DNA of 28,318 nucleotides, taken from JANRIC01 sp033765345. GTDB lineage: Bacteria > Bacteroidota > Bacteroidia > Cytophagales > Microscillaceae. A program made the position numbers and the translations under genes. The stretch covers positions 1 through 28,318 of the forward strand of contig JANRIC010000150.1 of the NCBI GenBank assembly GCA_033765345.1. The letters run 5' to 3'. Below the pieces are notes generated by a model. It saw only the letters and a program-made list of their open reading frames with translations. It had not been told where the DNA came from and searched no databases. Shown piece after piece: positions 8,585-14,895 of the stretch (position 1 is the first letter of the stretch; each line of letters starts with the position of its first letter).

Positions 8585-9865
8585 CTAATCTACCAAAGCT
8601 TGGTATACCAAGGCTCTCAGTTTGTCGTGGTCATCTACACCGTCGGCAGGGATTAATTGTGTAAAATAAACCACCACAAGCTCCTCTTTCGGATCAACCC
8701 AATACGTAGAATGATAGGCACCTCCCCAGCCGTATTCTCCTTCCGATCCCAGCTCTCCTCTTGCACCCAGGTCTTCTACAACAGAAAACCCCAAGCCGAA
8801 TCCTGTTCCCTGAGACCAAGGGAAAGATACCTCTCCCAAGTGATTTACTGTCATGAGTTCTACAGTTTTGGGAGAAATGATTCTTTTTCCGTTGAATGTG
8901 CCTCCATTGAGCATCATTTGCAGAAAAGTAGCATAGTCTTCTGCGGTACTCAGAAAACCTGCCCCTCCTGAAAAGCTTTTACGTGGTCCGTTTACATAAG
9001 CACCCTGACCGACCATGCCTCCGGGTTCGGGGGCTTTGCTAAGACCTTTTTCAGAAGAAGAGTAAACCGTTGCGAGGCGATTGCTTTTTTCTTTGGGCAG
9101 GTAAAAGTGGGTATCAGTCATTTGTAAGGGATCAAGGATGCGATTTTTTAGGAAAATATCTAAAGATTCTCCTGAAACGACCTCGATCAATGCTCCCAGA
9201 ATATCGGTATTATAACCATACACAAATTTTTCGCCGGGTTGTGCATCAAAGGGTAAGGCTGCCATTCTGGACACCGTGGCTTGTATGGGTTCTTCACGGT
9301 CTGCAAAGTACCAGCCCTGGATGCCTGCTTCTTTCCAGAGATCGGTGGCTACTCCGCTTCCGTAGCCGATGCCAGCGGTATGCGTTAGGAGATCACGAAC
9401 AGTAATTGGGCGGGTAGCTTTTACGATGTCATATTTATCACCGTTTTTTAGGGCTACTTTCGTGTCTTTAAAGGCAGGAATGTACTTCCCTACGGGGTCA
9501 CTGATGAGCAGTTTGCCTTCCTCCTGAAGGATCATCACCCCAACGCTTACAATGGCTTTGGTCTGGGAAGCAATCCGAAAAATGGTATTTTCCTGCATAG
9601 GAAGCCCTTTTTCCAGGTCACTTTTTCCAAAAGATTTCAAATAGGCGATTTGCCCCTTCCGTGCTACCAATACCACGCTGCCTGACAATTTGCCCTGCTT
9701 CACGTAATCTTCAAAAGTACTTGTGAGGAATTTTAGCCTTTCCGAAGACAAGCCTACCTTTTCGGGTTCTACCTTTGCTAGTTCTTGGGCGATAATTTGA
9801 TAAGGCAGCACAAAAACTAGGAATAGTGCTAAGGGTAAGTGTGTGATTAAAAGTCTTTTTTTCAT
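8585..9865 (-). CDS. Secreted serine hydrolase, class-C beta-lactamase fold
   Basis: A 426-residue protein with a signal peptide (hydrophobic residues 6-22, cleavage near AQ at 26-27). The rest is a beta-lactamase class C/penicillin-binding-like domain. The SxxK motif is Ser100-Gln-Thr-Lys103 (FRIASQTKA); the second motif is YGYN at 216-219, of the 'YGYNTDILG' type seen in esterase-like members; the third region is GWGGAYHSTYW, where the usual KTG is replaced. The pattern 'RDLLTHTAGIGYG' is also typical. Such proteins are generally esterases or peptidases, not resistance enzymes. It is transcribed alone on the minus strand. Confidence 0.88.
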   Translation of the reverse strand: MKKRLLITHLPLALFLVFVLPYQIIAQELAKVEPEKVGLSSERLKFLTSTFEDYVKQGKLSGSVVLVARKGQIAYLKSFGKSDLEKGLPMQENTIFRIASQTKAIVSVGVMILQEEGKLLISDPVGKYIPAFKDTKVALKNGDKYDIVKATRPITVRDLLTHTAGIGYGSGVATDLWKEAGIQGWYFADREEPIQATVSRMAALPFDAQPGEKFVYGYNTDILGALIEVVSGESLDIFLKNRILDPLQMTDTHFYLPKEKSNRLATVYSSSEKGLSKAPEPGGMVGQGAYVNGPRKSFSGGAGFLSTAEDYATFLQMMLNGGTFNGKRIISPKTVELMTVNHLGEVSFPWSQGTGFGLGFSVVEDLGARGELGSEGEYGWGGAYHSTYWVDPKEELVVVYFTQLIPADGVDDHDKLRALVYQALVD

Positions 9866-10164
9866 TTTTAGAGCAGAATTAAAGTGATTCTCAGGTTTGA
9901 TGCACCTGATAATAATGATGTTTTTTAAAATTGCAAAAAATTATTGGATGTTTTTATTAATATTTCAAAACAACTCAAAAAAATGCAACTCCAAACTCAT
10001 TCCAAAGAGCTTTTTTGAGTTATTTAGCCAAATAATATTTGTTTTTGATTTTAGGTTTAATGTTATGAAATTTAACCAAGAGTTAATGAAATAAAAGCCA
10101 TAGACAGCGAATTATTTCGTAATATTATCAGGAGATTTTATGAAATAGCAAATTCAGATATACT
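9866..10164. other. A+T-rich divergent intergenic region
   Basis: About 300 bp between the serine hydrolase and the divergent DUF3592-like gene. The only open frame (from 9897) is Phe/Asn/Lys-rich and A+T-driven and looks non-coding. Both promoters should lie here, but no clear consensus pair could be assigned. Confidence 0.5.
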
Positions 10165-10686
10165 ATGCAAAGTTTACCTAATCTTCCCATTTATGATGCT
10201 TACCAAACCAACAAAGACTCAAGCTTGATAGCCTTGATCGTAGCGGCTGTGATGACACCCATCATTTTAGGGATCAGTGCTTCGGGGCTTGGTACATACC
10301 AAACTGCCGAAAGCAAATGGATAGTAGTGTTAGTTTATTCAATATTTACGGGGTTTTTGGTACTTTTATCTGCGGGTTTGTTTAGAGTTTATTTGCGAAA
10401 TAAAGCAAAAATACAAGCCGAAAAGCAATTATTTACAAGTAAAGCTGTCTTCACAAAGGCAAAAATCGTGGGTCGCGTATGTGAAGATGGCGGCGAGTAT
10501 GCCGATTCTTTTTATGTTTATTATCAATTTCGCGCTGATTTTATCGTCAAAGCCGAGCTTGTAAATAAGAAAGAAAAATCTTATTATGATTTGCCCATAG
10601 GTTCAAGTATTGATATTGAATACATTTCTGATAATCCCACTCAATCAAGATTATACTCAAACCGAAGTGGTTTTCCGAGATTTTAG
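10165..10686 (+). CDS. DUF3592-like two-TM membrane protein
   Basis: A 173-residue protein with two membrane segments (about residues 22-46 and 52-73). A cytosolic or periplasmic beta-rich domain follows, with 'TKAKIVGRVCEDGG...YVYYQFRA' and ending 'LPIGSSIDIEYISDNPTQSR'. This closing pattern (G..v.V.Y...NP..sr) is that of DUF3592 proteins, whose function is unknown. The last ten codons and the stop lie inside copy 2 of the 103-bp repeat, so the C-terminus is either native (and copy 1 is derived from it) or was acquired with the repeat. Confidence 0.7.
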   Translation: MQSLPNLPIYDAYQTNKDSSLIALIVAAVMTPIILGISASGLGTYQTAESKWIVVLVYSIFTGFLVLLSAGLFRVYLRNKAKIQAEKQLFTSKAVFTKAKIVGRVCEDGGEYADSFYVYYQFRADFIVKAELVNKKEKSYYDLPIGSSIDIEYISDNPTQSRLYSNRSGFPRF

Positions 10687-10754
10687 CTTTTAAATCATTA
10701 ATAATCAAGCTAATCAATCAAGAAAATCAGGCAAATCACTTCAATCTGGGTATA
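10652..10754 (+). repeat. 103-bp direct repeat, copy 2
   Basis: Identical to 7991-8093. The first 35 bp encode the last residues (YSNRSGFPRF) and stop of the DUF3592-like protein; the remainder runs into the ankyrin-like remnant. The pair brackets 2.56 kb containing PhnA, the serine hydrolase and the DUF3592-like gene. Confidence 0.95.
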
Positions 10755-10757
10755 TTA

Positions 10758-10877
10758 TTTGCCATTCACCACAAAGCTTTCAAAACTGCCGAGTGGCTGC
10801 TTGCTCAGGGAACAGACCTCAGCCAAAAAGATTGTTACGGCTTTGATGCTTTTGGTATAATCGTTTACGGGGATTAA
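10758..10877 (+). pseudogene. Ankyrin-repeat-like gene remnant
   Basis: The frame ending at TAA 10875-10877 reads FAIHHKAFKTAEWLLAQG, then TDLSQKDCYGFDAF and IIVYGD. The pattern 'A...+....ae.LL..Gad....kd..G.da' is that of one ankyrin repeat. There is no start codon, and the upstream sequence is the 103-bp repeat, so this is a 3' scrap of a larger gene. The call is based on pattern only. Confidence 0.5.
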
Positions 10878-10977
10878 TGCGAGATGGATAGCCGTGCTTA
10901 TTAAAACGGATAAAGAACACGAGAATATGTAAAAAAAACAACATTTTGAATAGTATAAGAATCATTAATTGTTTTAA

Positions 10978-11106
10978 AGCCTGTTTTATGGAAGAAATTA
11001 TCGGTACCGAACAAAAGATGAGTCTTCACTGTTTGATTATGAGGCTTTGAAGCAAAAACTGATTGATAAAGGCCTAGAGGTAAAGATGGATTTAGATGAA
11101 TACTAA
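10978..11106 (+). pseudogene. Unidentified 3' gene remnant
   Basis: The frame reads FYGRNYRYRTKDESSLFDYE, then ALKQKLIDKGLEVKMDLDEY, and stops at 11104-11106. It has protein-like composition but no in-frame ATG and a stop just upstream at 10975. It follows the ankyrin-like remnant, suggesting a decayed locus. The family is not recognised. Confidence 0.35.
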
Positions 11107-11133
11107 TTTAATTCAATTAAAAATTAAAAAACT

Positions 11134-11382
11134 ATGGAATGGTGGCATAGATTACTTGTTGGTATAGCCTTTTTTGTGGCTTGGTCTTGGTTGATATTCA
11201 AAATTGGCCATTTTGAAAAATATTTGAAATATTATACGCCTATTGTTCAAATATTGGTTTCTTTGATTATCCCGATTGTAGGATTATGGATAGATTTTTA
11301 TACTACACTCATTACATTCGGCTTTTTTGTGGCTTTTTTTTTAGTTTTGATTGCAGCATATTCTTCATTGGGTAAGAAATAA
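11134..11382 (+). CDS. Small hydrophobic membrane protein, unknown
   Basis: An 82-residue protein that is almost entirely membrane: about three hydrophobic segments (residues 7-24, 33-52 and 57-77), Trp-rich start MEWWHRLL and a basic SLGKK tail. No family is recognised. It follows the decayed stretch by 27 nt and may be a young or horizontally acquired gene; coding status rests on the clean TM pattern and a well-placed ATG. Confidence 0.5.
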   Translation: MEWWHRLLVGIAFFVAWSWLIFKIGHFEKYLKYYTPIVQILVSLIIPIVGLWIDFYTTLITFGFFVAFFLVLIAAYSSLGKK

Positions 11383-11660
11383 TAACTTAACGTGAATATT
11401 TTTGATGTACTTATAACAACTTATTGTAAAATATTGAAAATCAAATTATTATAGATTATACTTTTTTATAATTCCTAATCAAAAACATATTTTTATCAGC
11501 TAAAAATTGAAATAGTACAATTCTTTAGTTATTTTCTTTGAAAATAAATCCGGTTCATGACAAGATAAATTTCTAAATCATTGATAATTAGATTATTAAA
11601 AAAATTATAGGAAGTTATCGTAAAGCCTATAAATTATTTAACATAGACAATAAAATACTA
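11383..11660. other. A+T-rich noncoding stretch
   Basis: No ORF with protein-like character and no clear hairpin was seen between the small membrane protein and the palindromic element at 11661. Confidence 0.5.
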
Positions 11661-11776
11661 AACGTTTTGGTAGTATTAAAGATGTAATGCTCAAATAACA
11701 AGTCGCCGTGGGCTGTGAAGACACAGCCCACTGTTTTGTACGAACAGCATTACTTGTTACACACTACCAACGTTTT
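11661..11776. repeat. Nested palindromic repeat element (MITE/REP-like)
   Basis: Three nested arm pairs can be seen. The outer pair is AACGTTTTGGTAGT (11661-11674) with ACTACCAACGTT (11765-11776, two bases shorter). The middle pair is GTAATGCT (11684-11691) with AGCATTAC (11747-11754). The inner pair is the perfect 9-bp stem TGGGCTGTG / CACAGCCCA (11709-11717, 11722-11730) around loop AAGA. The right arm 11750-11769 recurs inverted at 1858-1877, and the AAGA hairpin has a sister at 24858. No ORF is inside. Confidence 0.75.
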
Positions 11777-11837
11777 TTCTGCCCCTAAGTAAAATTTCCT
11801 CTTCCTCCTTTCTCAACGCAAAAAAAAGTTAGAAAAT

Positions 11838-11869
11838 TTGTTTTATACAATTTAAAATATGTATATTTA
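11838..11869 (+). promoter_or_regulatory. Promoter of the TetR regulator
   Basis: TTG at 11838-11840 and TATATTTA at 11862-11869 (close to TAnnTTTG) are separated by 21 bp, close to the spacing of Bacteroidota sigma-A promoters. Transcription would start inside or just before the palindrome at 11875-11896. Confidence 0.55.
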
Positions 11870-11874
11870 CAAAT

Positions 11875-11896
11875 AATTAGTCATTAATGACTAATT
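11875..11896. promoter_or_regulatory. Operator-like perfect 22-bp palindrome
   Basis: A perfect inverted repeat with half-site AATTAGTCATT lies just after the -7 box and 32 bp before the preferred TetR start. The size and symmetry fit a TetR-family operator. It implies autorepression and probably control of the downstream acyl-CoA cluster, if that is read from here. Confidence 0.7.
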
Positions 11897-11928
11897 TTAT
11901 AGTGAGTAATGACTATCCAAAGCTGCGA

Positions 11929-12591
11929 ATGAAAAAAAATACCCGATATAAAATCATAGAATTTGCTACTCAACTCTTTAATCGGGAGGGTTTTGGCTCC
12001 ATTTCATTGCACGAATTGGCCAAACAAATGGAGATGAGTCGTGGTAACCTGACTTATCATTTCAAGGATAAAGACGCGCTCCTGGAGGCAATTGTAGAGG
12101 AAATGTGGCAGAAATTAGAAACTGAAAAACGTGAATCCCGAGAGTTTCCTTCCTTCAAAAATTTGCACCATACCGCTAGACTTTATTATAAAATCCAGCA
12201 GGAATTTTCTTTTATTTTCCTGGATCAGCACGTCCTGAATCATCCTGTACTAAAATCTAGATTCAGAGAAATAACCACTCAGGTGATTGAGGATAATAAG
12301 GCCGCTATTGCTTTTGCGATTCGGGTAGGGAATCTCAAACCCGAGCCTTTGCCCGGCGCATACAATCACATTGCTTTTATTACCTGGATGCTCTCGTTTT
12401 ATTGGTTGAGCCAACAGGTAATTCGCGGCGAAAGAACTGGTGAAGAAAGTGAAAAAATGATCTGGAGTTTACTTATTCCTCATTTTACGGAAAAAGGTAT
12501 GCAGGCTTTTATCGACTTTTTTGGAGAAGATTACTACCAAGGTCTAGGCGAACCCTTTGAAGTAAAACTAGAAGACCTGATCTCCTTTTAA
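11929..12591 (+). CDS. TetR/AcrR family transcriptional regulator
   Basis: A 220-residue regulator. The ATG at 11929 is preferred to the one at 11887, which lies inside the operator palindrome and would add 14 atypical residues; from 11929 the protein opens in the classic TetR way (MKKNTRYKIIEFATQLFNRE). The helix-turn-helix is clear at about residues 23-46 (SISLHELAKQMEMSRGNLTYHF), followed by 'KDKDALLEAIVEEMW'. The C-terminal ligand domain is unspecific. It heads a same-strand cluster of acyl-CoA genes, so the inducer is probably an acyl-CoA or its acid, as for the regulators of related branched-chain acid operons. Confidence 0.92.
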   Translation: MKKNTRYKIIEFATQLFNREGFGSISLHELAKQMEMSRGNLTYHFKDKDALLEAIVEEMWQKLETEKRESREFPSFKNLHHTARLYYKIQQEFSFIFLDQHVLNHPVLKSRFREITTQVIEDNKAAIAFAIRVGNLKPEPLPGAYNHIAFITWMLSFYWLSQQVIRGERTGEESEKMIWSLLIPHFTEKGMQAFIDFFGEDYYQGLGEPFEVKLEDLISF

Positions 12592-12658
12592 GATACCCAA
12601 AAAACAACAAGCAAATACATCTGTGCAATCTTAAAATCTGTTTAATCCGTGTTCAACA

Positions 12659-14260
12659 ATGCAGGCACTCAAAAGCAAAATCAATAAAAATACAGAGCAA
12701 TACCGCGAAAATTATGCGAATATGCTCAAATTGGTGGAAAAACTGGAAAAACACCTTGAAGAAAGCCGCTTTGAGGGCAAAGAAGAGCACATACAGCGTG
12801 CCCGCAAGCGCGGTAAATTACTTGCCCGAGAGCGTATCGAGCTGCTTTTGGATAGAGATAGCCCTTTTTTAGAATTATTACCGCTGTCAGGAATGAATCG
12901 CAAAGGCGGTTTCGGGGCAGGAGGCACAAACGTGAGCGGTATCGGCTTGGTCTCCGGTAAACTGTGCATGATCAATTCCAATGTAGGGACACGCAAAGGC
13001 GGATCGGTAGATTACCATACGGGCTTCAAAGGACTCAGAATCAATGATATAACTCGTGAAAATAAACTTCCCTGCATCAACCTGGTGGAAAGTGGGGGCG
13101 CAAATCTGCCTGACCAAGCTACCATTTTTAATTATGGGGGTGCTGGTTTTCGCGAAATAAGCCGCCGCTCACAATTGGGCTTGCCGACCATCTCAGTCGT
13201 TTTTGGCAATGCTACAGCGGGGGGAGCTTACATCCCGGGCATGTCAGACTATGCCATTTTCCAAAAACAACAGGCAAAAGTATTCCTGGCCGGGCCACCA
13301 CTCGTCAAGATGGCCACCAACGAAATTGCCACCGACGAAGAACTGGGCGGAGCCGAAATGCACAGCCGAATCTCCGGCGTTTCGGATTATCTGGCCGAAG
13401 ATGAATTGGACGGCATCCGACTTGCCCGTGAAATTATGGAAACCATCTCTATCTCCAAGCCGCATCTAATCCCCGAAGATGAGATACAAGAGCCCCTCTA
13501 CGATGCCGAAGAACTGCTGGGTATCGTTTCAGCTGATATAAAAATCCCCTTTGATGCCCGTGAAATCATCGCCAGGGTGGTAGACGGCTCTCAATTCAGC
13601 GAATTCAAACCCGAATACGGTCGTACCCTGGTGACAGGTTGGGCGAAAATTCACGGCTATCCCGTGGGAATTCTGGCAAATAACGGCGTAATCTTCTCCG
13701 AAGATGCCAACAAAGGTGCGCAATTCATCCAATTGAGCAATAAAAATGACATTCCTTTGATTTTTATGCAAAATATCACCGGATTTATGGTGGGCAAGCA
13801 ATACGAAGAAGGAGGAATCATTAAAAACGGCGCCAAACTCATCAATGCCGTCTCCAACAGCAAAGTGCCTGCGATCACCCTGATGATCGGCTCCTCTTAC
13901 GGCGCAGGCAATTATGGCATGAACGGACTTTCCTACCAGCCCCGCTTCCTATTCACCTATCCCAACCACAAAATCGGTGTGATGGGTTCCGAGCAATTGG
14001 CCGGCGTGATGGACATCATTCAAAGAGCCTCCGCCGAATCCTTGGGGCAAGAATTTGACGAACAGAAAGCCAAAATCGCCAAAATGATGCTCATTCAAGA
14101 AGCTGAGTCCAAAGCCTCCGCCTGGCACTCCACTTCCGAACTTTGGGACGACGGCGTGATTGACCCCCGCCAAACCCGAAACTACCTGGGTTTCAGCCTG
14201 GCCGTAGTCTATAATCAGCCCATTGAAGGCGCAGAAGGATATGGAGTATTCAGAATGTGA
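12659..14260 (+). CDS. Acyl-CoA carboxylase, carboxyltransferase (beta) subunit, MCC/GCC type
   Basis: A 533-residue carboxyltransferase at the usual length. It has the crotonase-like N and C halves, with the N-half oxyanion segment TAGGAYIPG at 186-194 and the C-half SYGAGNYGM at 413-421. These forms are typical of the 3-methylcrotonyl-CoA and geranyl-CoA carboxylase branch; propionyl-CoA carboxylases normally have a CAGGAVYSPA-like segment. It transfers CO2 from carboxybiotin to an alpha,beta-unsaturated acyl-CoA. Its partner is the biotin-carrying subunit at 14859, but the two genes are separated by the four-helix-bundle gene and its repeats. The 12620-12658 spacer has word-like sequence. 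Confidence 0.93.
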   Translation: MQALKSKINKNTEQYRENYANMLKLVEKLEKHLEESRFEGKEEHIQRARKRGKLLARERIELLLDRDSPFLELLPLSGMNRKGGFGAGGTNVSGIGLVSGKLCMINSNVGTRKGGSVDYHTGFKGLRINDITRENKLPCINLVESGGANLPDQATIFNYGGAGFREISRRSQLGLPTISVVFGNATAGGAYIPGMSDYAIFQKQQAKVFLAGPPLVKMATNEIATDEELGGAEMHSRISGVSDYLAEDELDGIRLAREIMETISISKPHLIPEDEIQEPLYDAEELLGIVSADIKIPFDAREIIARVVDGSQFSEFKPEYGRTLVTGWAKIHGYPVGILANNGVIFSEDANKGAQFIQLSNKNDIPLIFMQNITGFMVGKQYEEGGIIKNGAKLINAVSNSKVPAITLMIGSSYGAGNYGMNGLSYQPRFLFTYPNHKIGVMGSEQLAGVMDIIQRASAESLGQEFDEQKAKIAKMMLIQEAESKASAWHSTSELWDDGVIDPRQTRNYLGFSLAVVYNQPIEGAEGYGVFRM

Positions 14261-14268
14261 ATTTTGCA

Positions 14269-14895
14269 GTCGATAGTCCATAGTCCATAGTCGATAGACC
14301 ATAGCATTAGGATAAAGGATATTTAAAGAATAATATAAAATCTATAAACCATTGATAGTGGATTATGGACTAAACTCAAAAGATATGGCATTTAAATTTG
14401 AAGAATTACAGGTTTGGCAAAAATCAATAGAATTTACTTTATCTATACATAAATTGACCAGAAATTTCCCTGATGAAGAAAGGTTTATTTTGACTTCTCA
14501 AATTAAAAGAGCTACGGATTCTATTGCCCTTAATATTGCTGAAGGTTCAACTGGGCAATCAGACGCAGAATTTTCAAGATTCTTAGGCATTGCCATAAGA
14601 TCAGCTATTGAGGTTGTTACTTGTTTGTACATCGGTAAGAAAAGAGGATTGATAGATCAAACTAAATTTGATGAATTGTACATGGAAGTTCAAACCATGA
14701 TTAGAATGACTCAGGCATTAAGAAATTTTATCAAAAAAAATCATGAAAAAAAATAATCCTGAAAAAACAGAAACCAAAAACCAATCTACGAACTATTGAC
14801 TATGGACAAAAAATCTATCGACTATGGACTATCGACTACGGACTATCGACTATGGACTATGGACTATGGTCTATGGACTGACGACCATAGACCAT
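14269..14895. mobile_element. IVS-like element: word repeats with perfect 25-bp inverted arms around a four-helix-bundle gene
   Basis: The left block (14269-14304) is built from TAGTCCATAG and TCGATAG words; the right block (about 14798-14895) from CTATGGACTATCGAC words. Segments 14273-14297 and 14843-14867 are perfect 25-bp inverted repeats. They enclose one gene of the family found in 23S rRNA intervening sequences. The whole lies between the two subunits of one enzyme, a place normally occupied by a few bases. In RNA the arms would pair and loop out the gene. Mobility is inferred from layout; no target-site duplication was identified with confidence. Confidence 0.65.
14385..14756 (+). CDS. 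Four-helix-bundle protein (S23 / 23S rRNA intervening-sequence family)
   Basis: A 123-residue protein of the S23/IVP family. It has the typical opening 'F+FEELQVWQKSIEF', the core 'FP.EERFiLTSQIKRAtdSIalNIAEGS' and 'FSRFLGIAIRSAIEVVTCLYI'. The ATG at 14385 starts exactly where the family does; the TTG at 14352 would add residues encoded by the repeat. Homologs are encoded in 23S rRNA intervening sequences of Leptospira and others, free-standing in Bacteroidota, and as accessory (Avd) proteins of diversity-generating retroelements, where they form pentameric nucleic-acid-binding bundles. No reverse transcriptase or rRNA is in this window. Its more A+T-rich codons differ from the flanking carboxylase genes, consistent with insertion. 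Confidence 0.92.
   Translation: MAFKFEELQVWQKSIEFTLSIHKLTRNFPDEERFILTSQIKRATDSIALNIAEGSTGQSDAEFSRFLGIAIRSAIEVVTCLYIGKKRGLIDQTKFDELYMEVQTMIRMTQALRNFIKKNHEKK

Noticed and set aside
8585..9865. Beta-lactamase resistance gene
   Set aside because: It has the fold, but the second and third motifs are of the esterase/peptidase-like type, and single chromosomal copies like this are common housekeeping hydrolases.
9897..10094. 65-codon ORF between divergent genes
   Set aside because: Phe/Lys/Asn/Ile-rich composition from A+T-rich DNA, no recognisable domain, and it occupies the promoter region of two divergent genes.
14385..14756. Avd accessory protein of a diversity-generating retroelement
   Set aside because: No reverse transcriptase, template repeat or variable-region target gene is present in the window; the sequence fits the general S23/four-helix-bundle family.
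14269..14895. 23S rRNA fragment around the S23 gene
   Set aside because: The flanks are carboxylase coding sequence and word repeats, with no rRNA-like sequence.
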